Below are positions 8,795-16,798 of a DNA stretch of 64,000 nucleotides, in pieces; the first letter of the stretch is position 1; each line of letters begins with the position of its first letter. Source of the DNA: Terribacillus sp. FSL K6-0262. Its GTDB lineage: Bacteria > Bacillota > Bacilli > Bacillales > Amphibacillaceae. A model generated the notes under the pieces. The model saw only the letters and a list, made by a program, of their open reading frames with translations. It was not told the DNA's origin and searched no databases. The DNA is taken from positions 2,953,001-3,017,000 of the forward strand of contig NZ_CP150277.1 in assembly GCF_037977385.1 (NCBI RefSeq), written 5' to 3'. The position numbers were made by a program, and so were the translations under genes.

Positions 8795-9042
8795 GATAAG
8801 CGATGAATGGATTGAAGTAGTGCATGTTCTCCCTGATACAGAGAGCTGACGGATGGTGCGAGTCAGCGCAAAGAACAGCATGAATTACGATCCTGGAGCT
8901 TTTCTTCCTCGAAGCCAAGAGGTGAGGGGAAGACGGTTGACAGCCGTTATGAGGAATGAGAGATCGGCATATTGTATGTCGATAATCAGGGTGGTACCGC
9001 GATTATTTCGTCCCTGCTGAATGATTTCAGCAGGGACTTTTT
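8795..9042 (+). promoter_or_regulatory. T-box leader 2, specifier TAC (Tyr)
   Basis: Stem I base GGAT/ATCC encloses the specifier loop GAAT-TAC-G with the Tyr codon at 8886-8888. The T-box sequence is at 8988-9002, and the terminator GTCCCTGCTGAA/TTCAGCAGGGAC at 9010-9021/9026-9037 is followed by T5. It closely resembles leader 3 over the whole length and leader 1 somewhat less. Confidence 0.92.
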
Positions 9043-9059
9043 GTTTTGGAAAATGAATA

Positions 9060-9308
9060 ACAGATAAGTGATGAATGGATGATAGTAGTGCATGTTCTCC
9101 CTGAACCAGAGAGCTGACGGATGGTGCGAGTCAGTATAAAGAACAGCATGAATTACGATCCTGGAGCTTTCTTCCTCGAAGCCAAGAGGTGAGGGGAAGA
9201 CGGTTGACAGCCGTTATGCAAATGAGGGATTGGCGTATTTTTATGTCAATAACTAGGGTGGTACCGCGATTATTTCGTCCCTGCTGAATGATTTCAGCAG
9301 GGATTTTT
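9060..9308 (+). promoter_or_regulatory. T-box leader 3, specifier TAC (Tyr)
   Basis: Same architecture as leader 2: Tyr codon at 9154-9156 in GAAT-TAC-G, T-box at 9255-9269, terminator 9277-9288/9293-9304 with T run. It directly precedes the permease. The stretch before its T-box (about 9215-9250) has diverged from leaders 1 and 2. Confidence 0.92.
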
Positions 9309-9344
9309 CGTTTCCTGATACTTGCTTAAAGGAGGTGGTCGGCC

Positions 9345-9449
9345 ATGGACGATGATTATCACTATATGCAACTCATCACAACAAGATTTGATATAGAAAG
9401 AGGAGAAAAAAATGAGTCGAAATGGTTTGCGGAAAGAGCTTTTACCTAG
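9345..9449 (+). CDS. possible 34-residue leader peptide overlapping the permease start
   Basis: An ATG at 9345 follows a very strong ribosome site (AAAGGAGGTGGT, spacing about 8) just after the third T-box terminator. The frame runs 34 codons (MDDDYHYMQLITTRF...) and stops inside the permease gene in a different frame. It contains two early Tyr codons. It could couple translation to the permease or act as a regulatory uORF. It could also be fortuitous, although the ribosome site is better than that of the permease. Confidence 0.45.
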   Translation: MDDDYHYMQLITTRFDIERGEKNESKWFAERAFT

Positions 9450-10791
9450 ACACGTCCAGTTTTTGGCATTGGCTGGTATGATCGGTACTGGTATTTTCAA
9501 AGGAAGCGGGGAGACATTGGGGATTGCCGGACCAGGTGTGGTCGTTTCCTACTTGCTTGGCGGTGCATTATTGCTGATTGTAATGGTTGCTTTGGCTGAA
9601 ATGGCGGTTGTGTACCCCAATCATAATGTGCAGCATCTCGTGCATAAAGCGTTTGGATTCCATATATCCTTCATCGTTGGCTGGCTGTACTGGATCAACT
9701 GGACGCTCGTTACAGTGGTGGAGATCCTGGCAGCAGGTTCGTTTTTGCAGTTTTGGTTCACGGATACACCACTTTGGCTGTTGAGCGCCATTTGTGCAGC
9801 GGTTATCATAGGCATAAATAGTTTGCAGGTGAAATTCTATGGAGAGATGGAATTTTGGTTCGCTAGTATTAAAATCATTGCACTTGTATTATTTATCCTG
9901 CTGGGCGGGGCGGTCCTGCTTGGGTTGACGGATTTTGCACCAGATACACCGACCCAGCATCTGCTCGGACATGGCGGATTCTTCCCCAATGGCATGCAGG
10001 GTGTATTCGCGGCCTGTTTGATCGTCATGTTTTCATTTGGGGGATCAGAGCTTATCGGGGTTGCCATTTCGGAAACAAAAGATGTGAAAAAGGTGTTGCC
10101 TAAAGTGATCAAAGGCGTCGTATGGCGGGTATTGCTATTTTACATTTTACCTATCATCATCATTTCCGGGCTCATTCCTTGGAATGAAGTGGCCGGGACG
10201 GAAAGCCCGTTTGTTCAAGTGATGGATGCAATCGGTATTCCTGGGGTTGCCCATGTGATGAATTTCATTTTACTGACTGCTGTTTTGTCAGCTGCAAATT
10301 CAGGAATGTTTGCCACTTCCAGGACCATGTATTCCCTGGCTGAAAAAGGGGAGGCACCAAAGCTCCTGGCGAAAACCACCAAAGCGGGATCACCGATCAA
10401 CGCCATCACCTTGAACGCTGTCCTATTATTGGTTGGGGCTGGGCTCGCATACTTTGCACCTGATAGCATCATTGGCACGATGATGACGATACCTGGATTC
10501 ACCATGCTGCTGCTTTGGATCGGGATTTGTGCAGCACAGCTTAAGCTGCGTCCCGATTATGCAGAAATGCCCCATTTCAAAATGAAGCTGTTCCCAGCAA
10601 CGACGATTATTGGGCTGGCAGGCCTTGTCATCATCTTGCTCGGATCATCGTTCAGCAAAGGCATTTCAGTGGGAACGGTAGTGTGCTTTACGGCTTTGGC
10701 GGTATTGATCATATTGGCTTTTATTTTGGGACGGGGCAGAAAACAAGTGGAAACAGAATGGAAAATGCACAATGATACGCACAATCCTTAA
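9412..10791 (+). CDS. APC-family amino-acid permease, probably for tyrosine
   Basis: 459 residues with about 12 membrane segments. The conserved APC start GMIGTGIFKGSGETLGIAGPG (first helix) and the helix-6 motif (MFSFGGSELIGVAISE) match the amino-acid transporter branch of the superfamily. AGAGGAG precedes the ATG at 9412. Substrate specificity is inferred from control: three T-box leaders with Tyr codons precede it, so expression should rise when tRNA-Tyr is uncharged. Sequence alone would allow other aromatic or neutral amino acids. A strong terminator follows. Confidence 0.88.
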   Translation: MSRNGLRKELLPRHVQFLALAGMIGTGIFKGSGETLGIAGPGVVVSYLLGGALLLIVMVALAEMAVVYPNHNVQHLVHKAFGFHISFIVGWLYWINWTLVTVVEILAAGSFLQFWFTDTPLWLLSAICAAVIIGINSLQVKFYGEMEFWFASIKIIALVLFILLGGAVLLGLTDFAPDTPTQHLLGHGGFFPNGMQGVFAACLIVMFSFGGSELIGVAISETKDVKKVLPKVIKGVVWRVLLFYILPIIIISGLIPWNEVAGTESPFVQVMDAIGIPGVAHVMNFILLTAVLSAANSGMFATSRTMYSLAEKGEAPKLLAKTTKAGSPINAITLNAVLLLVGAGLAYFAPDSIIGTMMTIPGFTMLLLWIGICAAQLKLRPDYAEMPHFKMKLFPATTIIGLAGLVIILLGSSFSKGISVGTVVCFTALAVLIILAFILGRGRKQVETEWKMHNDTHNP

Positions 10792-10817
10792 AAGGGTCAC
10801 TTGACGTGACCCTTTTT
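10790..10817 (+). terminator. permease terminator
   Basis: AAAAGGGTCAC / GTGACCCTTTTT, perfect stem with a 5-base loop and T tail. Confidence 0.9.
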
Positions 10818-10911
10818 CTGGATGCAGCATCAATGAAAGCCTGCTGATTACAAGTCTGACTTGTCCTTTTTAAGCAGCCTAGTATATGTAATGAACCGTG
10901 CATGCTATTTG

Positions 10912-11808
10912 TCATGACTTTAACTGTCCACGACTTTGTTTTTTATAGGCTAATGGTGTCATCCCAATGGATTTACGAAATTTAGCGATAAAATAACTGC
11001 TGCTATTAAATCCAATTTGATAAGCCACTTCTGTGACATTGGAATTCTGATTCTGAAGCAGGGGAAGGCTTTTTTGTATCCGATATTCGATTACGTAATT
11101 CATGGGGGATTGATTGACTATGCGCTTAAAATAACGGCAGCATTCAGCCCGGCTTAGCTGCCCGGCTTTCGCGATATCGGCCAAAGTGATTTTTTCATCA
11201 AAATGGAGGTGGATCCAATGGAGCATTCGTTTCATCCGCTGATTCCTAATCCTATCTGATTCGCTGTATTCCAGTTGCATACCATTCATGATCAAGTTCT
11301 GCCAGATAAGATTAAGGTGATTGACTATATCTATCTCGTAGAAAGGATCCTTTTGCTCGATCAATTGATGAATATCCAATATTGCTTTAAGGATGTTTCT
11401 TTCCCATTGATCCTTCCTGCCTATATGCAAGTGCGTTAAATTAGTTGCTTGGATATAAGGATATACGTACTTAGCGTGCAGTTCTTTGGATAGAAAAATT
11501 TCAGGGGAGGCGTTTAAACATATATAAATACAGCCTGAATTGTTGTAATCATCAGCCTTATGAAGACAGCCGCTATTGATAAAAATACCTTCGCCCTTGC
11601 TGACCTTCACTTTCTCTTCATTGATTTGGAATGCTGCACTACCGTTAATGATCAGCACGAATTGGATCTCATTATGCCAATGCAGCGGAATATGCCCATG
11701 TATATTTTCCTTGATTTTTGTTTCGTAGCAGGCTAGTGGTAATTCAACGGTTCTATGCTGGGTTAATTCCTCTAATTCCTGATTGATTAAAAAATCTTTG
11801 ATCTGCAT
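10912..11808 (-). CDS. AraC-family transcriptional regulator with cupin sensor domain
   Basis: 298 residues. The N-terminal cupin-like domain (residues about 20-110) has LHWHNEIQFVLIINGSA. The C-terminal double helix-turn-helix runs from about residue 190 (LADIAKAGQLSRAECCRYF, then NVTEVAYQIGFNSSSYFI) and ends in the FRKSIGMTPLAYK signature. It is divergent from an EamA transporter 103 bases away, which is its probable target. The inducer is unknown. Confidence 0.93.
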   Translation of the reverse strand: MQIKDFLINQELEELTQHRTVELPLACYETKIKENIHGHIPLHWHNEIQFVLIINGSAAFQINEEKVKVSKGEGIFINSGCLHKADDYNNSGCIYICLNASPEIFLSKELHAKYVYPYIQATNLTHLHIGRKDQWERNILKAILDIHQLIEQKDPFYEIDIVNHLNLIWQNLIMNGMQLEYSESDRIRNQRMKRMLHWIHLHFDEKITLADIAKAGQLSRAECCRYFKRIVNQSPMNYVIEYRIQKSLPLLQNQNSNVTEVAYQIGFNSSSYFIAKFRKSIGMTPLAYKKQSRGQLKS

Positions 11809-11911
11809 CTCTTACCTCAATATATTTATATTTTTATATACGATATTGCTATCAAATAGCAGTTTCTTTTTTTATCATGACATTATTGTAGCAGAGTAAG
11901 GAGGTTGAATT

Positions 11912-12808
11912 GTGGAAAACAAGCAAATAGCAGGTACTGCTTTGGTATTGTTGGGAGCTATCTTTTGGGGAGTCTCAGGAACGGTAGCCCAATTTTTGTT
12001 CCAAACGAAAGGGTTCAGTACGGAGTGGCTTACAGTAGTAAGATTATTGGCAGCTGGTGTTGCCTTATTGACAATTGCTCGCATGAAAGAGGGACGAAAG
12101 GTATGGGCTGTCTGGAAAAATAAGCAGGAAGCTATAAGTCTCATTCTTTTCGGTATTCTGGGAATGCTCGCTGTCCAATATACATATTTTGCCGCAATAG
12201 AACATGGAAATGCTGCAACAGCGACCATTCTCCAGTATTTAGCACCAGCTCTCATCACATGCTATCTGGCTATACGATCCAGGCGTTTGCCCTCATTCCC
12301 CATTAGTGTATCTTTAGTCATTGCCATTATAGGTACTTTCCTGCTTGTAACCGGTGGAAATCTGCAATCTCTCACCATATCCGGCTGGGCCATTTTCTGG
12401 GGTGTTGCCTCGGCTTTCGCTTTAAGCTTTTACACATTGCAGCCCTTGAAACTGCTGGCAAGCTGGGGTGCAAGAATTGTGGTGGGGTGGGGTATGCTGA
12501 TCGGCGGGTTCTGCTTCAGTTTCATTCATCCCCCTTGGCAAATGGAGGGCGAATGGTCATTATCATCCTCAGCCGCCATTTTATTTGTCATCATCTTTGG
12601 TACCATCATCGCTTTTTATTTTTACTTGGAAAGTACAAAGTATATCGCAGCTTCCAAGGTAAGTATCCTGGCATCCGTCGAACCATTGTCTGCAACTTTT
12701 CTGTCCATACTGTGGTTTCAAATTCCATTCGGTCTGCCGGAGTGGGGTGGCGCAATCCTGATTCTAATTACGATAACAATCCTATCCATTATGAAAGGTG
12801 AAAGGTGA
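11912..12808 (+). CDS. EamA/DMT-family transporter
   Basis: 298 residues with ten predicted membrane segments in two homologous halves, each with an EamA repeat (start GTALVLLGAIFWGVSGTVA; second half SGWAIFWGVASAFALSFYT). It has the end-of-repeat signature SILASVEPLSATFLSILWF. The GTG start follows TAAGGAGG. Family members export amino acids or metabolites. The divergent AraC-type gene probably controls it. No substrate can be read from the sequence. Confidence 0.9.
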   Translation: MENKQIAGTALVLLGAIFWGVSGTVAQFLFQTKGFSTEWLTVVRLLAAGVALLTIARMKEGRKVWAVWKNKQEAISLILFGILGMLAVQYTYFAAIEHGNAATATILQYLAPALITCYLAIRSRRLPSFPISVSLVIAIIGTFLLVTGGNLQSLTISGWAIFWGVASAFALSFYTLQPLKLLASWGARIVVGWGMLIGGFCFSFIHPPWQMEGEWSLSSSAAILFVIIFGTIIAFYFYLESTKYIAASKVSILASVEPLSATFLSILWFQIPFGLPEWGGAILILITITILSIMKGER

Positions 12809-12877
12809 TAAGCCTGTTCACTTTGTGTGGAGCCTTTTGTCTTTCCAGCGATGATCCTGGCTTGGTGTAATTTATGA

Positions 12878-12920
12878 CTAAGAAAAATGCCACCCCATAA
12901 AGGGATGGCATTTTTCTTAG
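12878..12920. terminator. bidirectional terminator between EamA and aldo-keto reductase genes
   Basis: Long stem CTAAGAAAAATGCCA...TGGCATTTTTCTTAG between the convergent genes. Its right arm contains the stop codon of the reductase. Confidence 0.85.
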
Positions 12921-13897
12921 TTAGGTCCGACAACTGCATGCGGAACATAGGGTTCTTCGAGAAACGCGACTTCTTCATCTGTCAGCTTGACGGATAAAGA
13001 ACCTACGGCATCCTCCAGATGCGAAATTTTCGTGGCACCGATGATAGGGGATGTCACCGTTTCTTTCGATAACAGCCAGGCGAGCGCGATATGGATGCGC
13101 GGCACACCATGTTTCTCAGCCACTTCCGCTACCCGTTCGACAACCACTCGATCAGCATCAGCAGTTGCATCATATTTGGATCTTTGGATCTGATCCGTCT
13201 TGGAACGCAGGGTTGTTTCCGACCAATCACGCGTCAATCTTCCTGAAGCGAGCGGACTGTACGGAGTCACACCGATTTTTTCTTCTTTGCAAAGAGGGAG
13301 CATTTCCCGCTCTTCTTCGCGGTAAATGAGGTTATAATGATTCTGCATCGATACAAAGCGTGTCCAATTATGTTTCTCTGCTACATGCAATGCTTTTTGG
13401 AACTGCCAAGCATACATGGCAGAAGCTCCGATATATCTAGCTTTTCCTGCCTTCACGATATCATGCAATGCTTCCATTGTCTCTTCGATCGGGGTGTTAT
13501 AATCCCAGCGATGGATGATATAAAGGTCGATATAATCTGTACCCAGTCTCTTGAGGCTTTTATCTATCTCGCTCATGATAGCTTTGCGCGATAGACCGGC
13601 ACCATTTGGACCTTCATGCATCCGCCCATGGATTTTGGTCGCCAGCACTATTTCGTCACGATTTGCATAATCCTTTAAGGCACGCCCAAGGAATTCTTCA
13701 CTGGTTCCCATTGAATATACATTTGCCGTATCGAAAAAATTGATTCCCAGATCAAGTGCCTTTTTGATGATGGAACGACTTTGTTCCTCGTCAAGCACCC
13801 ATTGATGTATCCATTTTTCAGCATCCCCAAAACTCATGCAGCCAAGACTGAACCTGGACACATCCAAACCTGTATTCCCTAGCTTTGTATACTCCAT
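12917..13897 (-). CDS. aldo/keto reductase
   Basis: 326 residues forming a TIM-barrel NADPH-dependent oxidoreductase. The catalytic tetrad is visible: Asp56 and Tyr61 (FFDTANVY), Lys88 (LATKIHG) and His129 (YIIHRWD). The NADP-binding C-terminal block SPIIGATKISHLEDAV is present. The family (YhdN/GSP69 and Kv-beta-like branch) reduces aldehydes and ketones, often methylglyoxal or sugar aldehydes. It is monocistronic, with no neighbour that indicates a pathway. Confidence 0.94.
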   Translation of the reverse strand: MEYTKLGNTGLDVSRFSLGCMSFGDAEKWIHQWVLDEEQSRSIIKKALDLGINFFDTANVYSMGTSEEFLGRALKDYANRDEIVLATKIHGRMHEGPNGAGLSRKAIMSEIDKSLKRLGTDYIDLYIIHRWDYNTPIEETMEALHDIVKAGKARYIGASAMYAWQFQKALHVAEKHNWTRFVSMQNHYNLIYREEEREMLPLCKEEKIGVTPYSPLASGRLTRDWSETTLRSKTDQIQRSKYDATADADRVVVERVAEVAEKHGVPRIHIALAWLLSKETVTSPIIGATKISHLEDAVGSLSVKLTDEEVAFLEEPYVPHAVVGPN

Positions 13898-14088
13898 ATA
13901 TAGTCCTCCCTTAGCAGATTGACTTATGTATCCTCCTTCATTATGTCACAAACCTGGGCATGACCATAAACCCGATCATGGCAAGTTTTTGCCTGATCCT
14001 ATCAAAGATCACTTTCCATATGCGTGCTTTCTGTGAATCTAATAATGGAGGGACGGTGGTTTCTTGGATAAATGCCAACCTGATTTCG

Positions 14089-14113
14089 GGCACTCATAGA
14101 GTGTCTTTTCTTT
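14089..14113 (+). terminator. orphan terminator-like hairpin upstream of the rpiR-like gene
   Basis: GGCACTC-ATA-GAGTGTC followed by TTTTCTTT. No plus-strand gene precedes it within 1.2 kb, so it may end a short leader or small RNA rather than an mRNA. The surrounding 13898-14185 interval holds no other recognisable feature. Confidence 0.5.
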
Positions 14114-14185
14114 TGTTGGAGAGGATAAAGTATACGTTTACTGTTAAAATGATAGTATTCAAAATGATCAAAGTAGGTGGTTAAT

Positions 14186-15034
14186 ATGGCTGACCTCGTT
14201 CAAAAACTTCAATCGAATGCTTTTGATTTGACGGATGCGCAACGAAGGATTGCAGAATATATCATTCAAAATCCTATCGATGTTGCCTTTTTGACTGTGG
14301 ATAAACTTGCTACAATCGTAGGGACAAGTACGGCAACGATAATGAGGTTTTCTGCTGCGGTAGGTTATTCAGGATTTTCGGAGCTGCAAAGGGAGCTCCA
14401 AGCGTCGATGAAGCACAAGGCTGCGCCGCAAACAAGGCTGGAGGCAAATCTAAAAAGTGCAAGTAAAAGCGAGCTCATGCATCAGCATGTGGAACAGCAA
14501 TACAATAATATTCAATCGTCTTTGGATAGCATTTCGGCCGAGACCTTACAGGCAATAATCACTTTAATCGCTGAATCAGATCAGATATTATGTACGAGCG
14601 TGCGCAGCGGAAGGCCCGTAGGGGAATATCTTTCACTTGGGATCAATCGGATTTTGGGAAACAGCCGATATTTCAATGCGGATACGACTGATTGGATCGA
14701 GGACGCCGTTACATTTCATTCCTCCGATGTGGTCATAGCAGTCAGTTATCCGAGATATGCCAAACGGATCAGTCAACTTCTGCAAGTAGCAAAAGCAGCT
14801 GATACGAAAATAATTCTTATAACTGACAGCTATACTTCGCCTGTATCCAAATATGCGGATTACATATTACCGTGCCCGTCACCAAGTATCGGGTCACATA
14901 ATTCCATTGTATCGGCTATCTTGATTGCCGACTATATCTTGAGTGCATTGGCAATCAATTATCCGGAGCGAACCAAGCCGCGATTAGACAAGATCAACTC
15001 CATTCTTACCGAAATGAGCTATCACACAAAATGA
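14186..15034 (+). CDS. MurR/RpiR-family regulator with SIS domain
   Basis: 282 residues. The N-terminal RpiR helix-turn-helix (residues 1-75; LTDAQRRIAEYIIQNP, VGTSTATIMRFSAAVGYSGF) is followed by a SIS sugar-phosphate-binding domain (about 120-255; DQILCTSVRSGRPVGEYL, SDVVIAVSYPRYAKR, TKIILITDSYTSPVSKYAD). AGGTGG at a spacing of 5 selects the ATG at 14186 over the GTG at 14177. It heads a catabolic gene cluster on the same strand. RpiR proteins usually sense a phosphorylated sugar or sugar acid. Confidence 0.93.
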   Translation: MADLVQKLQSNAFDLTDAQRRIAEYIIQNPIDVAFLTVDKLATIVGTSTATIMRFSAAVGYSGFSELQRELQASMKHKAAPQTRLEANLKSASKSELMHQHVEQQYNNIQSSLDSISAETLQAIITLIAESDQILCTSVRSGRPVGEYLSLGINRILGNSRYFNADTTDWIEDAVTFHSSDVVIAVSYPRYAKRISQLLQVAKAADTKIILITDSYTSPVSKYADYILPCPSPSIGSHNSIVSAILIADYILSALAINYPERTKPRLDKINSILTEMSYHTK

Positions 15035-15065
15035 AATGTGTGATGGCTCATTTTATTTTTCTTTA

Positions 15066-15080
15066 TGAAAGCGCTTTACA
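15066..15080 (+). promoter_or_regulatory. cre-like site before the rraA-like gene
   Basis: TGAAAGCGCTTTACA fits the CcpA consensus TGWAARCGYTWNCW in its first 12 positions and is off only at the right end. It lies about 100 bases before the aldolase start, as expected for carbon catabolite repression of a catabolic operon. Confidence 0.5.
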
Positions 15081-15112
15081 AAGGTAGGGAGCAATGGTAT
15101 CATCACTTCATG

Positions 15113-15160
15113 AAAGTAATGGATATTACTTTTGTATAAAGTATAGTAACATTTATTACT
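15113..15160. promoter_or_regulatory. candidate RpiR operators (two inverted repeats)
   Basis: A perfect repeat AAAGTAAT-GGAT-ATTACTTT (15113-15132) and a second AGTAA...TTACT (15145-15160) share the half-site AGTAA. They sit just upstream of the first enzyme gene. RpiR regulators bind such spaced AT-rich repeats; the assignment is by position. Confidence 0.5.
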
Positions 15161-15178
15161 AAGGGGGATGGGAGAGAA

Positions 15179-15850
15179 ATGAAGGAAGCTTCTTTGTTGC
15201 CTGACGAGGTGATTGAGCTGGCCAAAAACTTGAATACTACACTTCTTGCTGATGTTATGGGATGTACGGGTGCGATGGATTACCGCATCAAACCAGTGAG
15301 CTCTGGTATGGGAATTGTAGGTACAGCTATGACTGTGAGCCTAAGACCCGGAGATAATTTATTTCTTCACCAAGCAATTTACTCAGCCAAGAAGGGCTAT
15401 GTATTGGTCGTTGATGGAAAAGGACACACAAATAATGCCTATTTAGGGGAACTTATGGCTGGTTCTGCCAAAGCCATTGGTGTGGAAGGAATTGTGATCG
15501 ATGGGCTGGTTAGGGACAAAAAAGCATTGGAAGAGCTGGATTTCCCGATTTACAGTAAGGGTTTCCACCCGAATGGGCCTTTTAAGGATGGTCCTGGTGA
15601 AGTGAACGAAGTCATCTCTTGCGGCGGAATTCGTGTTGCACCTGGGGATTTGGTCGTAGCAGATGATGATGGGGTGGTTGTCGTACCGGTCGATCGAATC
15701 GATGAAGTGCTTCATAAAGCATCGGAAAAATTGAAATATGAGGAAAAACGTCTGGAAACGATCGCACAATATGGTTCCCAGGAAGATCCCGATCCAATAT
15801 CATTGGTGCCAAAATGGTTGGAAAGCAAAATCAAACAGTATCGAGCATAG
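15179..15850 (+). CDS. RraA-family aldolase (HMG/CHA aldolase-like)
   Basis: 223 residues with the RraA fold. It has the metal/substrate motif GVEGIVIDGLVRD (G...R-D) near residues 102-114, an upstream Gly-rich region (VVDGKGHTNNAYLGELMAG), and an end block VADDDGVVVVPVDR. Family enzymes catalyse retro-aldol cleavage of 4-hydroxy-4-methyl-2-oxoglutarate-type compounds or decarboxylate oxaloacetate; others are RNase E regulators. The neighbours (RpiR regulator, dehydrogenase, permease) favour catabolic aldolase or decarboxylase activity on a hydroxy-oxo acid. Confidence 0.87.
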   Translation: MKEASLLPDEVIELAKNLNTTLLADVMGCTGAMDYRIKPVSSGMGIVGTAMTVSLRPGDNLFLHQAIYSAKKGYVLVVDGKGHTNNAYLGELMAGSAKAIGVEGIVIDGLVRDKKALEELDFPIYSKGFHPNGPFKDGPGEVNEVISCGGIRVAPGDLVVADDDGVVVVPVDRIDEVLHKASEKLKYEEKRLETIAQYGSQEDPDPISLVPKWLESKIKQYRA

Positions 15851-15863
15851 GGGGATGAAAGAT

Positions 15864-16757
15864 ATGGAATTAGGTTTTGTCGGGTTTGGAGAAGCAGCTT
15901 TTGAGATGGCATCTGGATTGAATAGGGAAGGCATTGATCGATTTTACGCATATGATGCCCTTTTGGATAATCCGAATTTTTCTGATCGTATAAGGGAAAG
16001 AGCCTCTAAAGCAAATGTTTTGTTGCTGGAAAGCGCTGATGAAGTTTTAAAGGTTTGCAGCATTGTCATCGCCGCCGTTCCTGCCGATAAGACTTTGGAA
16101 GTGGCTCAATCACTGGCAGCCAGCTATAAAAAAGATTTGGTTTATGTGGACGTATCAGCCTCCACTCCGGAAATAAAGAAACAAGTGGCCAGTGTGGTCG
16201 AGGGGAGAGGGGCTTTATTTGTCGATGCGGCAATGCTTGGTCCATTACCTGTCTATCAGCATCGGGTACCGATTTCTGCGAGCGGAAGCGGCGCAGGCTC
16301 CTTTATAAAAACCATGACGGGATACGGGATGCAAATCACAAAAATAAGTGATCATCCTGGTGATGCTTCGGCTCTCAAGCTTATTAGGAGTATATATATG
16401 AAAGGTATCGCCGGTTTGATGGTTGAATTTTTGGAAGCAGCCAAGAAGTACGGTGTGGAAGAGGCGGCCATCAGTTCCATCGATGAAACCATGAATGCCA
16501 AAACCTTCGTGGAAACAATGAATCGGCTCGTGACAGGAAGTGCACTCCATGCGAAGAGACGTGCTGTCGAATTGGGTGGTTCTATCGAGATGCTGCAGGA
16601 ATCGGATATAGATGCAAGCATTTCGATCGCTGCCCAGAAGAAGCTGGAGCGTCTTGCCCAGCTGGATATTCCAGAAAAATATAAAGGGAGTAAGCCAGAC
16701 ACCTGGGAAGAGATTCTTGACTTATTGATGGAAGGAAAGGAAGTTCATCACCGTTAA
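15864..16757 (+). CDS. NAD(P)-binding 6-phosphogluconate-dehydrogenase-like oxidoreductase (DUF1932 type)
   Basis: 297 residues. The N-terminal Rossmann domain has GFVGFGEAAFEMASGL and VYVDVSASTPEIKKQVA, like beta-hydroxyacid dehydrogenases. The C-terminal helical domain contains KLIRSIYMKGIAGLMVEFLEAAKKYG, characteristic of the DUF1932 branch. AGGGGG at 15849-15854 is too near the ATG at 15855 and well spaced for the ATG at 15864. The gene begins 13 bases after the aldolase stop, so the two are co-transcribed. Likely role: oxidise a hydroxy acid whose oxo product the aldolase cleaves (inference). Confidence 0.85.
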   Translation: MELGFVGFGEAAFEMASGLNREGIDRFYAYDALLDNPNFSDRIRERASKANVLLLESADEVLKVCSIVIAAVPADKTLEVAQSLAASYKKDLVYVDVSASTPEIKKQVASVVEGRGALFVDAAMLGPLPVYQHRVPISASGSGAGSFIKTMTGYGMQITKISDHPGDASALKLIRSIYMKGIAGLMVEFLEAAKKYGVEEAAISSIDETMNAKTFVETMNRLVTGSALHAKRRAVELGGSIEMLQESDIDASISIAAQKKLERLAQLDIPEKYKGSKPDTWEEILDLLMEGKEVHHR

Positions 16758-16758
16758 A

Positions 16759-16773
16759 TGTAAGCGTTTTACT
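16759..16773 (+). promoter_or_regulatory. cre-like site before the TRAP-like permease gene
   Basis: TGTAAGCGTTTTACT lies directly after the dehydrogenase stop and just before the permease. It shares AAGCGYTTTAC with the site at 15066. It could repress an internal promoter or act as a roadblock. Confidence 0.42.
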
Positions 16774-16798
16774 AGGATTGGAAGGGGAGGGAGAACGG

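Noticed and set aside
7776..9308. Three similar 250-base units considered as a mobile or satellite repeat
   Set aside because: Each unit has the complete T-box architecture, so regulatory duplication explains them.
13960..14184. 74-codon frame upstream of the rpiR-like gene
   Set aside because: No ribosome site, crosses a terminator-like hairpin, and the sequence is not protein-like.
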